Assembly (NCBI GenBank): GCA_021793295.1
Contig: JAJYTA010000017.1
Location: forward strand, 1 to 41,935
Reading direction: 5' to 3'
DNA: 41,935 bases
DNA from: Actinomycetes bacterium
GTDB lineage: Bacteria; Actinomycetota; Actinomycetes; Jiangellales; Jiangellaceae
Numbering within the stretch: position 1 is the first letter of the stretch; every line of letters starts with the position of its first letter. This document shows, in pieces, positions 7,258-15,890 of this stretch. Below the pieces are notes generated by a model. The model was not told the DNA's origin. It ran no database searches and saw only the letters and a program-made list of their open reading frames with translations. Both the position numbers and the translations under genes were made by a program.

Positions 7258-9995
7258 GCGACGTGGATGGTGGCGATCTCCCACGCCTTCAGGCTGACCT
7301 CGACGCGGCCGGTCTCCCCCTCCGGCGAGTCCACGGTGAGGGTCCCCAGCGGTCGGCCCAGCAGGTCGGCGCGCCGCGCCACGTCGAACGGCCCGGTCAC
7401 CGTCGCCGTGGTGGGTAGCTCCGACATGGCCACCAGCCGCACCTCCACGCCGCCGTCACGCGACCGAATCGAGGATGCCACGACGCCGTCGCCGGTGACG
7501 GTCAGCCCAGCCGCAGGCTCCGGGAGGTCCGCTCCCCTGCTGTCGGTGCCCCGAGCCACCAACGGATCGTGGCGGAACTGCTCGGCCCAGTGCACCGCGT
7601 CCGCGCCCGCCCAGCCGGATCTGTGCGCCAGCACCGCCAGGCGAGTGCGAACCGTACGACCGAGGTACTGCGCCTCCGGCACGGCGAACTGCGACCCAGC
7701 CGGTTCGTCACGCAACGGATGCACGTTCACACTCATCCAGCCGATCGAACGCAACAGCGTCAGCGCCAGCTCCGCGCCACCGTCGACCAGCTCGTACTCG
7801 GTCACGTGATCGAGCAACACGGTCGCGTCGCCAGCGGACACGAACGCCGATGCGGGGAACGTCGGCAAGGGGTACTCGCCCCAACCGCCCTCGGACGTCA
7901 GCCCGCGCTTGGTGACGGCGAACTGCCCGTCGGCGGCCGACTCCGACACCGGCGCCGACAGCGGGACGTGCAGCCGCAGGCGGTGATCGCGCGCCGGGTT
8001 GACGAACGAGACGTCCAAGCGGACGAACGGCTCACCGGCTCGCAGCTCCACGAGCGTCGTCACCGGCACCCGAACCGTCTCGGCGCTGCGCCGATCGACG
8101 TCCTCGGACAGCGACACCGGCCAGTCGTACTCGCGCACGACTCGCAACACCCCACGCAGCGGCCCGGCCTCCAGCGCCGTGACATCGACCGTCGACGGCG
8201 TCTCGACCAGACGGTCCGCCGCGGGGGGTGCGTAGTTGTAGCTGTCGCCGCGATCGCCGCCGGACACCAGCCGCCCGACGCCGCTCAGCGTCGTCCCGTC
8301 CGAGCCATGGACCTGCAGCGTGCCGTCCATGCTGACCTCCACCCGCACGAGGTCGGAGTGCATGCCCTCGCCGTCGACGTGAACAGCGCCGGACAGGGCG
8401 GACGGCTCCGGCGCCTCCACCTCTCGGCTTTGCTGCGCGGTCCGGATCGCGACTTGACCGGACCCGTCGACCGGCGTCGTCACGAGCACCCGGCGCCGCG
8501 GTTGAGCGATGGTGCGGACTCGCCACGGCCCGGGCCGGGAAGTCGCGGCGGCTTCGAGCTCGTCGCGTAACGCCGCGAGGTCGAAGTCCGGCGTGTTGGG
8601 AACCTGCGCCACCCGGAAGTCCAGCCGTCCGGGCTCGAGTTCGTAGGACTCGATCTGCTGACCGAACAGTTCTCGGCCGTGGATACGTCGCAGGACGCGG
8701 TCCAGCTCGCCGGCCTCGATCGTCTCGTCGCCGAGCAGGGTCTCCGAACACCCCAGCTCCTGCACGGGCAGCGCCGTGCCGTCCGGGACCGTCGCCACGA
8801 CCGGCGCATCGTCGTCCGGGGCCGGTACGTCGAGCTCGACCTGGACGACGCGCCGCCACGGGACGGTGTTCACCACGATGTGAGCGTCGCCGGCCACCCC
8901 GGAGGCGACGTCGGTCAGCACCCGCCCGCGCACGGCCCGGCCGATGTGCTCGGCTTCGTTCAGTCGCGCCTGCACCTGCTCAGCGGTCTCGTCGACGCCG
9001 CAGCCGGTGACAGAATCATGGGCGGTGCATTCGACGATCTTGCGCCAGGCCAGATCGAAGAACTGGCTGAAATCGTCGTTGGAGTACTGCGCGGCCAGCG
9101 CCTCGGCCTCCCCCACCGTCCGCTCGGCCTGGGCCATGGCCTGCTTGAGTCCCACCCGCACCGAGATGACGCCGGGCAGGATGTTGCCCCTGGCGTGGCT
9201 GCGTAGCTCGCCGGCGACCGTCGGCAGCTCGGCGTCGTGCGGGTCGAACCGGTCGACGTACTCAGCCAGCGACGCGACCTCGACGCCGGCCTCCACATCG
9301 CTGCGCACCAGTTCCATGAGGTCCGACCGCGGTGCGGAATGGTCCGTGCCGAGCATGCCGAGCACCGGGGCGTCGCCGTACCAGTCGCGGGTCCGGTCCC
9401 GGTAGTCGCGGATCGCCTCGCCCAGCCGCGACGGGAACGCGAAGAGGTCCAACGCGTTGCCGTAGCCGTCGAACAGATATTCCACCCGCACGGCGCTGCC
9501 GTCCGGCGCCTCCCAGCGGAACGCGTGGTGATCCAGCCGGCCCGGCACACCGCGCCACAAGGCGGCATGCCGGATGCCGGCCCGCGCCAGGATCTGCGGC
9601 ATCTGTGCGGTGTGGCCGAACATGTCCGGCAGGTAGCCGACCGGCATCGCGCCGCCGAGCTCGGTCGCGCTCTTCCAGCCGATCTCGAGGTTGCGCACGA
9701 TCGTCTCGCCGGAGCACAGGAATTCGTCGAGCAGGATGTGCCACGGCCCGATGGCCAGTTGTCCGGCCCGTACGAGCTCCACGACGCGGTCCCGGTTCTC
9801 GGGCCGGATCTCCAGGTAGTCGTCGATGGCGGCGTATTGGCCATCGAGGGTGAACTTGAACGCCGCGTCGGCTTCAGCGCGTGCGATGACGTCGTCGATC
9901 ACGTCGGTCAGCCGCTGACGGAACACCTGAAAAGGCTCGTACCACTCACGATCCCAATGCGTGTGTGGAACCAGGACGATCTGCGTATCGTTCAC
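7254..9995 (-). CDS. Glycoside hydrolase family 38 alpha-mannosidase
   Basis: 913 residues, close to bacterial GH38 length. The N-terminal catalytic barrel opens with VPHTHWDREWY (residues 9-19, zinc-site region), and YLPDMFGHTAQMPQIL carries the probable nucleophile Asp124. Later GH38 features include LGTDHSAPR and the helical region with CTAHDSVTGCGVDETAEQV; the last ~450 residues form the beta-sandwich domains. No signal peptide, so it should act in the cytosol on imported mannosides. The GTG start overlaps the upstream dehydrogenase stop (GTGA), making it the third gene of the operon. Retaining GH38 enzymes release mannose from alpha-mannosides; the exact linkage here cannot be told. Confidence 0.93.
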   Translation of the reverse strand: MNDTQIVLVPHTHWDREWYEPFQVFRQRLTDVIDDVIARAEADAAFKFTLDGQYAAIDDYLEIRPENRDRVVELVRAGQLAIGPWHILLDEFLCSGETIVRNLEIGWKSATELGGAMPVGYLPDMFGHTAQMPQILARAGIRHAALWRGVPGRLDHHAFRWEAPDGSAVRVEYLFDGYGNALDLFAFPSRLGEAIRDYRDRTRDWYGDAPVLGMLGTDHSAPRSDLMELVRSDVEAGVEVASLAEYVDRFDPHDAELPTVAGELRSHARGNILPGVISVRVGLKQAMAQAERTVGEAEALAAQYSNDDFSQFFDLAWRKIVECTAHDSVTGCGVDETAEQVQARLNEAEHIGRAVRGRVLTDVASGVAGDAHIVVNTVPWRRVVQVELDVPAPDDDAPVVATVPDGTALPVQELGCSETLLGDETIEAGELDRVLRRIHGRELFGQQIESYELEPGRLDFRVAQVPNTPDFDLAALRDELEAAATSRPGPWRVRTIAQPRRRVLVTTPVDGSGQVAIRTAQQSREVEAPEPSALSGAVHVDGEGMHSDLVRVEVSMDGTLQVHGSDGTTLSGVGRLVSGGDRGDSYNYAPPAADRLVETPSTVDVTALEAGPLRGVLRVVREYDWPVSLSEDVDRRSAETVRVPVTTLVELRAGEPFVRLDVSFVNPARDHRLRLHVPLSAPVSESAADGQFAVTKRGLTSEGGWGEYPLPTFPASAFVSAGDATVLLDHVTEYELVDGGAELALTLLRSIGWMSVNVHPLRDEPAGSQFAVPEAQYLGRTVRTRLAVLAHRSGWAGADAVHWAEQFRHDPLVARGTDSRGADLPEPAAGLTVTGDGVVASSIRSRDGGVEVRLVAMSELPTTATVTGPFDVARRADLLGRPLGTLTVDSPEGETGRVEVSLKAWEIATIHVA

Positions 9996-11113
9996 GTCGT
10001 CACTTTCTCCCCGTACCGGTCTGCCAGGGCCCGGATGATCTGCAAACTCGTGGCGATGTCGGCCATGCCGTGGCTGATTCCCGCCCGCGGGCGGGTGCCC
10101 GCGGTCACCATGCGATGAAAGTCCACGAGCTCGTTCTCGAACGACTCGCCCGTGGAGACGAAGGTCGAGCGCAGTTCGCCGCCGTCGGCGGACTCGACGA
10201 TGTCGAGGCGGGTTTCGGCGTTCAAGACGTACGGGGTGCCGAACGTCACCTGCAACGACCCCGTCGCGTGATGGACCACGAGCGTCTCGCGGTACGCCGG
10301 ATAGTCGGGGAGGTAGTGCCAGCTCATCCGGGCCGGCACGGCTCCGCTGAGCTCACCGGTGACCTCGACCGACGGCGGGAACACGTCGTCGGGCCAGGCT
10401 CGCGCGTCGTCGATGTGGGTGAAGCCGCCGAACAACGCCCGCAGCAGGGAGGTGTCGTGGACCAGGCTGCCCAGGACGACGTCGGCATACAGCCGGCGCA
10501 ACCGTTCGGACGCATCGGTGCCCAGCGCCTGATCGAGCAGCGCGGACCGCTGCGCGCTGATCGCTTCGACGGACCCGGCGTCGACGTCGTCCGGCACCGG
10601 CCGGAGGTTGGCGAACTCCAGTTGTGACTCACCGGTCGGGTGCAGGACACAGACCTCGACCGCGCGTACGCCGTGCACGTCAGCCAACCGCTCACGCATC
10701 CGGTGTACGGCGTCGTCGTACTCCTTCATGTAGGCCAGCAGCAACGCGGGCCGGCCGAAGGCCCGCTCGGCTGCCGCGAGCCGCTGTGCCTCGTCGATGG
10801 TGAAGGCCAGGGGCTTCTCGCAGAACACCGGCACGCCAGCCTGGATGGCGCTCAACGCTGCGGCACCGTGCGAACCGGAGGTCAGCAGGACCACGCCGTC
10901 CACGCCGGACTCGGCGACCATGTGGTCGACGTCGGCGTAGCGCTGCGCCGCCGGCACGCCGTACTGGGCACCGAGCTCGTTGCGCAGACTCGGCGACAGG
11001 TCGCAGACCGCGGCCAGTTCGAACAGGTCCCAGCGGCGGGCGATCAGCGGCAGATGCACCGACTGCGCCACCGCCCCGAGGCCGGCCACGGCCAGCTTGA
11101 TCCGCGACGTCAC
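9992..11113 (-). CDS. Gfo/Idh/MocA-family oxidoreductase
   Basis: NAD(P)-dependent sugar or cyclitol dehydrogenase, 373 residues. The Rossmann motif is VAGLGAVAQSVH near the N-terminus and the family motif CEKPLA follows at about residue 95. The C-terminal part is the beta-sheet substrate domain. I choose GTG 11113 because it overlaps the upstream TGA (GTGA) and immediately precedes SRIKLAVAGLG; the longer frame is Arg/Pro-rich shadow sequence. It lies between an IolE-like isomerase and an alpha-mannosidase, so its substrate is likely the released sugar or inositol derivative. It is not closely similar to the iolG product further right in this window. Confidence 0.88.
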   Translation of the reverse strand: MTSRIKLAVAGLGAVAQSVHLPLIARRWDLFELAAVCDLSPSLRNELGAQYGVPAAQRYADVDHMVAESGVDGVVLLTSGSHGAAALSAIQAGVPVFCEKPLAFTIDEAQRLAAAERAFGRPALLLAYMKEYDDAVHRMRERLADVHGVRAVEVCVLHPTGESQLEFANLRPVPDDVDAGSVEAISAQRSALLDQALGTDASERLRRLYADVVLGSLVHDTSLLRALFGGFTHIDDARAWPDDVFPPSVEVTGELSGAVPARMSWHYLPDYPAYRETLVVHHATGSLQVTFGTPYVLNAETRLDIVESADGGELRSTFVSTGESFENELVDFHRMVTAGTRPRAGISHGMADIATSLQIIRALADRYGEKVTT

Positions 11114-12009
11114 GGCACCCACCGCCGCAATGCCTCGCGGTTGGCACGCTGGTCTTCGGCGGCGCGGCCGGGCGGGTCGGACGGCGACGGCACGACGTCC
11201 TGCTCGACGACGCACCAGCCGTCGAAGCCGTCAGCGATGACGGCATCCATGAATCCGGCGACGTCGAGGTCGCCCGCGCCGAGCTCGACGAACGCACGGC
11301 GCTCCCAGACCGCGCGCATCCCGGCACGTTCCCGGACAACCTGGGCAAGCACGTCGGTCCGCGCGTCTTTGACGTGCAGGTGGTTGATGCGGTGCCGCCA
11401 GCGTCGCCACCCGTCCACGGGGTCGCCTCCGCCGATGATCAGGTGACCGGTGTCGAGGGTCAGGCCGACATCGGTCCGGGCCAGGAACGTGTCGATCTCC
11501 GCCGGCGTCTCGACGTTGGTGCAGGCATGGTGGTGAAAGGTCGGTTCGAGCCCGGCGCGGCGGACCCGGGCAGCGGCGGTGGCCACGTTGGCCGCAAGGC
11601 GGTCCCAGCCGGCCTCGTCCAGGCCGATGCCCGGACCGCCGCCGGGATTCGCTCGGCGGGTGTCGTCGCCGGAATCGGCCAATGTCGGCAACGGCAGCCG
11701 CGACCGATCCGCCTCCGCGGCCGCGACGAAAATCTCGAGCGCCTCGTCCAATCTCGGCAGCGCCGCAGCGAAGGCGTCGTCGTCGGTGAACGGCAGATCG
11801 ACCCAGCCCCCGGCCAGCGCCATGCCGTACTCGCGCAACCGGGTCTGGATCTCACCGTCCCGGCCCATCCACCCCACCGGGCCCAGGTCGACGCCGTCGT
11901 ACCCCGCATCGCGCAGCGCAGCAAGAATCTGCTCGGGCGGCGGCAACGGCTGATCGGCGGTCAACTCGAAGACGCCGAAGCTCACCGGGGCACCGGCAAT
12001 GCCTCTCAT
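11110..12009 (-). CDS. Sugar phosphate isomerase/epimerase, IolE (inosose dehydratase)-like TIM barrel
   Basis: 299 residues of the AP-endonuclease-2 TIM-barrel family. The N-terminus GAPVSFGVFELT and the later AGYDGVDLGPVGW resemble the APDSWGVW and GPYGY layout of actinobacterial IolE proteins. Metal-site candidates include FHHHACTNVETP, LTLDTGHL and HLHVKD. The start is ATG 12009 with GAGGTG upstream; the extended frame before it is not protein-like. IolE dehydrates 2-keto-myo-inositol, and the main iol operon in this window lacks an iolE, so this gene could supply that step. It could equally act on another keto-sugar. It is the first gene of an operon with a Gfo/Idh dehydrogenase and GH38, behind an IolR-like operator. 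Confidence 0.82.
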   Translation of the reverse strand: MRGIAGAPVSFGVFELTADQPLPPPEQILAALRDAGYDGVDLGPVGWMGRDGEIQTRLREYGMALAGGWVDLPFTDDDAFAAALPRLDEALEIFVAAAEADRSRLPLPTLADSGDDTRRANPGGGPGIGLDEAGWDRLAANVATAAARVRRAGLEPTFHHHACTNVETPAEIDTFLARTDVGLTLDTGHLIIGGGDPVDGWRRWRHRINHLHVKDARTDVLAQVVRERAGMRAVWERRAFVELGAGDLDVAGFMDAVIADGFDGWCVVEQDVVPSPSDPPGRAAEDQRANREALRRWVP

Positions 12010-12080
12010 GCACACCTCACTCGTCGTGGTCACTGTCGCGGCCCGGTCGCGCCCGCGCTCCGCGGTGTCACCGCGCGACT

Positions 12081-12092
12081 TTGTCCTGACAA
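12081..12092. promoter_or_regulatory. IolR-like operator C (TTGTCCTGACAA)
   Basis: The core TGTCCTGACA matches KGWCHTRACA exactly and is identical to the core at 24293-24302. It lies 72 bases before the isomerase start and beside TATACG on the minus strand, a possible -10 of that operon. Confidence 0.6.
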
Positions 12093-12137
12093 CCGTACGT
12101 ATAGTCAGCCTGCCATGAGTCACGGGGTCCGGGCCAC

Positions 12138-12149
12138 GAAGCGCTCGCC
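12138..12149. promoter_or_regulatory. LacI-type operator candidate (GAAGCGCTCGCC)
   Basis: The palindromic core AGCGCT has the central CG typical of LacI-family sites. The same 12 bases recur at 34738-34749 in front of another minus-strand gene, in the same orientation. Confidence 0.35.
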
Positions 12150-12447
12150 CCGCCCACACGCGCACACACGCCGTCGCGTTGATCGTCATCCTGCCCGATT
12201 CATCCCGATTTGAGGAGTGCGTGGGACAGCCGTTCGCCGCTCATGAATCACCTGCCTTGGCGTCGCCTCTTGCGCAATGATCGGCACACGCACCAGAATC
12301 CGCCGCGCACGGCCGGAAATTCAGCCGAAGTCAGCTTCTCGAGCCAAGAAAGACGGCCGGACGTAGCCGGTCACGACATCGAGTGCCGGACGGGAATCAA
12401 AACCGCAAGCGCGGCGTTTCACCAGCAGACGGTTCTGGGGTAGCACC

Positions 12448-12473
12448 GTCACACCAAGACGTCACACCAAGAC
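12448..12473 (+). repeat. 13-base tandem direct repeat
   Basis: GTCACACCAAGAC occurs twice head to tail (12448-12460, 12461-12473) in the long leader region of the sigma-factor gene. It is exact and without spacer. It may be simple slippage. Confidence 0.7.
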
Positions 12474-12635
12474 AAGGACACGGAACCGGCAGGAACGGCA
12501 CGCCCATCCGCAGCCGTCGAGCCGGAATCCACCGGGTCGTGCACAGAGAATGTTGCGGCGAGAGCGCGTCTGGCTTGACCAGACTTGCGCGCGCTGAGAA
12601 GGTTGCGCGGAATCTCTGGCACGTCTCGAGCGTTG

Positions 12636-12649
12636 AGAACGTATGTTCG
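12636..12649. promoter_or_regulatory. SOS-box (LexA-site) candidate
   Basis: AGAACGTATGTTCG fits the Gram-positive LexA consensus CGAACRNRYGTTYG at all but the first base, with intact GAAC and GTTC arms. It ends 51 bases before the sigma-factor start and overlaps a possible -10 (TATGTT). Confidence 0.5.
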
Positions 12650-12653
12650 CCAG

Positions 12654-12677
12654 TTGTCCGGGTACGGTCCCGGACAA
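12654..12677. repeat. Strong inverted repeat in sigma-factor leader
   Basis: Nine-base perfect arms TTGTCCGGG and CCCGGACAA with a 6-base loop lie just before the ribosome binding site (GAGGGGGA). It could be an operator or an RNA hairpin that affects translation. Confidence 0.55.
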
Positions 12678-12699
12678 CGATACACCTCGAGGGGGACGC

Positions 12700-13692
12700 A
12701 TGGCAGCACGTACGGGCAGCGGCACCGACAGGCCGCGGCGCAATGACAGCGCGCGTTCCGAGGGCGAACCGGACCTGGTCGGCCGGTACCTCGCCCAACT
12801 CGGATCCACGCCGCTGTTGACCGCCGCGGAAGAGGTCGAGCTGGCCAAGCGTATCGAGGCCGGTGTCTACGCCGACCAGCTGCTCAAGGGCAACGTCGAC
12901 GGCGGACGGGGCAAGCGCAAGCTGAGCGACGCCGAGCGCGCCGAGCTCGAATTTCTCGTCGACGACGGAAACGCCGCCCGCGACCACATGATCCGTGCCA
13001 ACTTGCGCCTCGTCGTCTCCGTGGCACGCAAGCTGTCTGGACGCGGCCTGCCGTTCCTCGACGTCATCCAAGAAGGCAACCTGGGCCTGATCCGAGCTGT
13101 CGAGAAGTTCGACTACGCCAAGGGCTTCAAGTTCTCCACCTATGCGACGTGGTGGATTCGGCAGGCGATTCAGCGCGGTCTGGCCGAGCAGACGCGTACC
13201 GTGCGCCTTCCGGTCCACGTGTCGGAGACGGTCGCCAAGCTGCACCGGATCGACCGCGACCTGCAGCGCCTGCTCGGACGCGATCCGACGGTCGAGGAGG
13301 TCGCCGAAGAGGCCGGGCTGCCGGCCGAGAAGGTCATCGAGCTCCGGCGGGTCTCGCGTGATCCGCTCAGCCTCGACACGCCCATCGGCGACGACGGCGA
13401 GTCCAACATCGGTGAGCTCATCGAGGACGACGACGTCATCCAGGCCAGTGATCTGGTCGAACGCCAGGCGCTGACCGACCAGCTGCGCAGCGTACTGAAC
13501 TCGCTGCCGACCCGCGAAGCCAAGATCATCGGCATGCGTTACGGGCTGGAGGACGGCCACGAGCACACGCTGCAGGATGTCGCCGACGAGGTGGGGGTCT
13601 CCCGCGAGCGGGTGCGCCAGCTGGAGAAGCACGCCTTGATGCTGCTGCGCGACCCGCGCCGCAACGAGTCGTTGATGGCCTGGGCCAGCTGA
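12700..13692 (+). CDS. Group-2 RNA polymerase sigma factor (SigB/HrdD type)
   Basis: 330 residues with all sigma-70 regions but no long N-terminal extension, so group 2 rather than the housekeeping HrdB/SigA. Region 1.2 is DLVGRYLAQLGSTPLLTAAEEVELAKRI; region 2 runs through NLRLVVSVARKL, FLDVIQEGNLGLIRAVEKFDY and FSTYATWWIRQAI; region 3 follows with LPVHVSETV; region 4.2 ends with TLQDVADEVGVSRERVRQLE. It directs core polymerase to a set of -10/-35 promoters, often stress or stationary-phase genes in this group. The start is ATG 12700 behind GAGGGGGA. A LexA-like site and a hairpin in the leader suggest DNA-damage control. Single-gene unit ended by the hairpin at 13706. Confidence 0.95.
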   Translation: MAARTGSGTDRPRRNDSARSEGEPDLVGRYLAQLGSTPLLTAAEEVELAKRIEAGVYADQLLKGNVDGGRGKRKLSDAERAELEFLVDDGNAARDHMIRANLRLVVSVARKLSGRGLPFLDVIQEGNLGLIRAVEKFDYAKGFKFSTYATWWIRQAIQRGLAEQTRTVRLPVHVSETVAKLHRIDRDLQRLLGRDPTVEEVAEEAGLPAEKVIELRRVSRDPLSLDTPIGDDGESNIGELIEDDDVIQASDLVERQALTDQLRSVLNSLPTREAKIIGMRYGLEDGHEHTLQDVADEVGVSRERVRQLEKHALMLLRDPRRNESLMAWAS

Positions 13693-13705
13693 ACTGCCGG
13701 TACTC

Positions 13706-13741
13706 AACAGGGATCTGCTACGGCGCTAGCAGGTCCCTGTT
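13706..13741 (+). terminator. Hairpin terminator after sigma-factor gene
   Basis: Fifteen-base arms AACAGGGATCTGCTA and TAGCAGGTCCCTGTT with one G-U-type mismatch and a 6-base loop. It starts 14 bases after the stop and lacks a U tract, as usual in actinobacteria. It also serves the convergent remnant gene. Confidence 0.8.
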
Positions 13742-13752
13742 CGTCTGTCGGG

Positions 13753-14010
13753 TTACGCGCCGGCCAGGGGCTCGATCCTCGCCAGAGCGTCGGCCAACTT
13801 GTCCTTCTCGATCTCGAGGTCGTAGCGAGATTGCAAGCAGTCAACGATCTCGATGTCCTCCGGTCCTGCTGGTGTCCATCTGAAACAGATTCGCCACTGC
13901 TGGTTGATCCGGATGCTGTATTGCCCAGCCCGATCGCCGTGCAGCTTCTCCAGACGATCACCCGGCGGCACACGGAGATCAACGTTAATAACGTGCGGCG
14001 CTATGCCCAT
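13753..14010 (-). pseudogene. Decayed higBA toxin-antitoxin locus: HigB fragment fused to HigA tail
   Basis: The 85-residue frame contains the second half of a HigB/RelE-type toxin ([19 protein letters not shown], then [16 protein letters not shown] and [10 protein letters not shown]). The usual first ~40 residues of HigB are missing. Immediately after VDC, where HigB normally ends in VDYH, the frame continues as [19 protein letters not shown]. That resembles the end of a HigA antitoxin (typically LQ.RYDLE). I read this as two losses: the toxin 5' end, and a deletion joining toxin and antitoxin in frame. The fragment lies 24 bases downstream of the sugar ATPase gene and shares a hairpin terminator with the sigma gene. 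A small functional protein is possible but unlikely. Confidence 0.7.
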
Positions 14011-14034
14011 GGGTTTCTTCTTCCATGCCCTGCG

Positions 14035-14826
14035 TCAGCGGCGCAGTTCGTGCGCCAGCGTGTCGAGCTCATCGCCCCCAGCCATCTCCTGCGTGAGCTG
14101 TTCGAGCGTGATCTCCGAACGGTTCGCGTCCAGATTCGTCCGGCCCCGTTTGAGCACGATGAAGTGGTCGCCGACGAGATGGGCGTGGTGCGGGTTGTGC
14201 GTGATGAACACGACGCCCAGCCCCGCGTCGCGGGCCATCGCCGTGTACTTGAGCACCACGCCGGACTGTTTGACCCCCAGCGCCGCCGTCGGCTCGTCGA
14301 GGATCAGCACCCGCGCCCCGAAGTACACCGCTCGCGCGATGGCCACGCACTGGCGCTGCCCGCCGGACAGCTCCCCCACCGGCTGGTCGATGTCGGCCAG
14401 CTCGATGCCCATCTTGGCCAGTTCCTCGCGGGCGGTTCGGCGCATCAGGCCCGAATCGAGCACCTTGATCGGCCCGAAGCCTTTGCGGACCTCCGAGCCG
14501 AGGAAGAAGTTGCGCCACACCTCCATCAGCGGCACCACCGCAAGGTCCTGGTAGACCGTCGCGATCCCCCGATCGAGCGCTTCGCGCGGTGACGAGAACG
14601 TGGTCTCCTCGCCGTCCACGCGAAGCACACCCTCCGTGTGCTGATGCAGCCCGGACATGATCTTGATCAAGGTGGACTTGCCGGCGCCGTTGTCACCCAA
14701 CACGCAAGTGATCTCACCGGCATTGACCCGCAGCGACACCCCCTCCAGCGCTCGGATCGCCCCGTAGTGCTTGCCGATTCCCTCCACCTCGACCAGCGGC
14801 GTGGGCGTGCCTACGTCGTCACTCAT
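14035..14826 (-). CDS. Sugar ABC transporter ATP-binding protein (CUT2, FrcA-like single domain)
   Basis: ATPase of the ribose/inositol-type importer, 263 residues with one ATP-binding domain rather than the double domain of RbsA. Walker [10 protein letters not shown] is at about residues 44-52, followed by [10 protein letters not shown], signature LSGGQRQ, Walker B VLILDEPT and switch THN. I choose ATG 14826 with GAGGTGA upstream, five bases after the permease stop; the longer frame overlaps the permease gene. Together with the next two genes it forms a complete CUT2 importer at the tail of the iol operon, so myo-inositol is the likely cargo (inference). Confidence 0.93.
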   Translation of the reverse strand: MSDDVGTPTPLVEVEGIGKHYGAIRALEGVSLRVNAGEITCVLGDNGAGKSTLIKIMSGLHQHTEGVLRVDGEETTFSSPREALDRGIATVYQDLAVVPLMEVWRNFFLGSEVRKGFGPIKVLDSGLMRRTAREELAKMGIELADIDQPVGELSGGQRQCVAIARAVYFGARVLILDEPTAALGVKQSGVVLKYTAMARDAGLGVVFITHNPHHAHLVGDHFIVLKRGRTNLDANRSEITLEQLTQEMAGGDELDTLAHELRR

Positions 14827-14831
14827 CGCCG

Positions 14832-15890
14832 TCACCTCTTTGCCGCCAGGCGCCGCACGTACATGTTCATCAACGTCGCCAGCAGCAGCATCGCGCCGAG
14901 GAACGTCCAGTACCAGTCCGGGTTCCACCCGGCGAAGACGATGCCCTGCTTCGCCATGCCGAAGATGAACGCGCCAAGCCCGGCCCCCACCGCCGAGCCG
15001 TAACCGCCGGTCAGCAGGCAGCCGCCGATCACCGCGGCGATGATGTACTCGAACTCGTTGCCCACGCCCTCGCCGGCTTGCACGGTGTGCAGCGAGAACA
15101 GCAAGTGCATCCCGACGAACCAGGCAGCGAATCCGACGGTCATGTACAAGCCGATCTTCACCCGCGCGACCGGGACACCGACCGCGCGGGCGCTGTCCTT
15201 GTTCCCACCGACAGCGAAGATCCAGTTACCCACCCGCGTCCGCAGCAGCACCCACGTGGCGATGGCCACGAACAGCAGCCACCAGAGCACCAGCACCCGG
15301 ATGCGCACCCCGCCGACGGTCCACTCCGAGGCGAAGATCGCCTCCAGCGAGGCGTACCCGTCCATGTCCGAGATGCGCTGAGTCGAGACGGTACCGGTGA
15401 CCAGCCGGGTCACCGCGAGGTTCGCCCCTTGCAGCATGAGGAACGTGCCCAGCGTGACCAGAAAGCTCGGGATCCCGGTCTTGATCACCACGTAGCCGTT
15501 GAAGAACCCGACCGCGAGCGAGACGACCAGCGCGAAGAACACGCCCACCCATACGTTCAGGGTGAGCTGGTAGCTCAGAATCGCCGCGGTGATCGCGGAC
15601 GTGGTGACCGCCACCCCGGCCGACAGGTCGAACTCCCCACCGATCATCAACAGTCCCACCGCGACGGCCATGATCCCGAGAACCGCCGCGCTGTACAGCA
15701 CGGTGGCGAACGAGTCGAGCTGGCGGAACGGCGTGGCCACCGCGAAGAAGAACACGAACACCGCGACGGCGCCGACCAGCGAACCGGTCTCGGGCCGGAC
15801 GAACACCCGGCGCCACAGCGGGCGGCGGGTGTTCGTGCCCTGCTCGGGCTGCGCGGGTTCTGCGCGCACGGTGGTCATCGACCTGGTCAC
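14832..15890 (-). CDS. Sugar ABC transporter permease (RbsC/BPD type 2)
   Basis: Membrane subunit of the CUT2 importer, about 352 residues with about ten hydrophobic segments ([55 protein letters not shown]). The GEFDLSAG motif and [14 protein letters not shown] loop are typical of RbsC-like permeases. The GTG start at 15890 overlaps the binding-protein stop (GTGA); an ATG four codons later is an alternative. Function inferred from position between its binding protein and ATPase in the inositol operon. Confidence 0.93.
   Translation of the reverse strand: MTRSMTTVRAEPAQPEQGTNTRRPLWRRVFVRPETGSLVGAVAVFVFFFAVATPFRQLDSFATVLYSAAVLGIMAVAVGLLMIGGEFDLSAGVAVTTSAITAAILSYQLTLNVWVGVFFALVVSLAVGFFNGYVVIKTGIPSFLVTLGTFLMLQGANLAVTRLVTGTVSTQRISDMDGYASLEAIFASEWTVGGVRIRVLVLWWLLFVAIATWVLLRTRVGNWIFAVGGNKDSARAVGVPVARVKIGLYMTVGFAAWFVGMHLLFSLHTVQAGEGVGNEFEYIIAAVIGGCLLTGGYGSAVGAGLGAFIFGMAKQGIVFAGWNPDWYWTFLGAMLLLATLMNMYVRRLAAKR

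Larger units (their letters stand above)
12010..12699. other. 690-base intergenic region, no convincing gene
   Basis: Divergent control region between the isomerase operon and the sigma factor. It contains an IolR-like operator (12081-12092), a LacI-type site (12138-12149), a 13-base tandem duplication (12448-12473), an SOS-box-like site (12636-12649) and a strong inverted repeat (12654-12677). ORFs here have no family resemblance or convincing start. Confidence 0.6.

Noticed and set aside
12210-12443. Short ORF before the sigma factor and a 19-codon GTG-started leader at 12221
   Set aside because: The longer frame has no ribosome binding site and no protein-like character; the short leader has GAGGAG upstream but is too short and unsupported to call.
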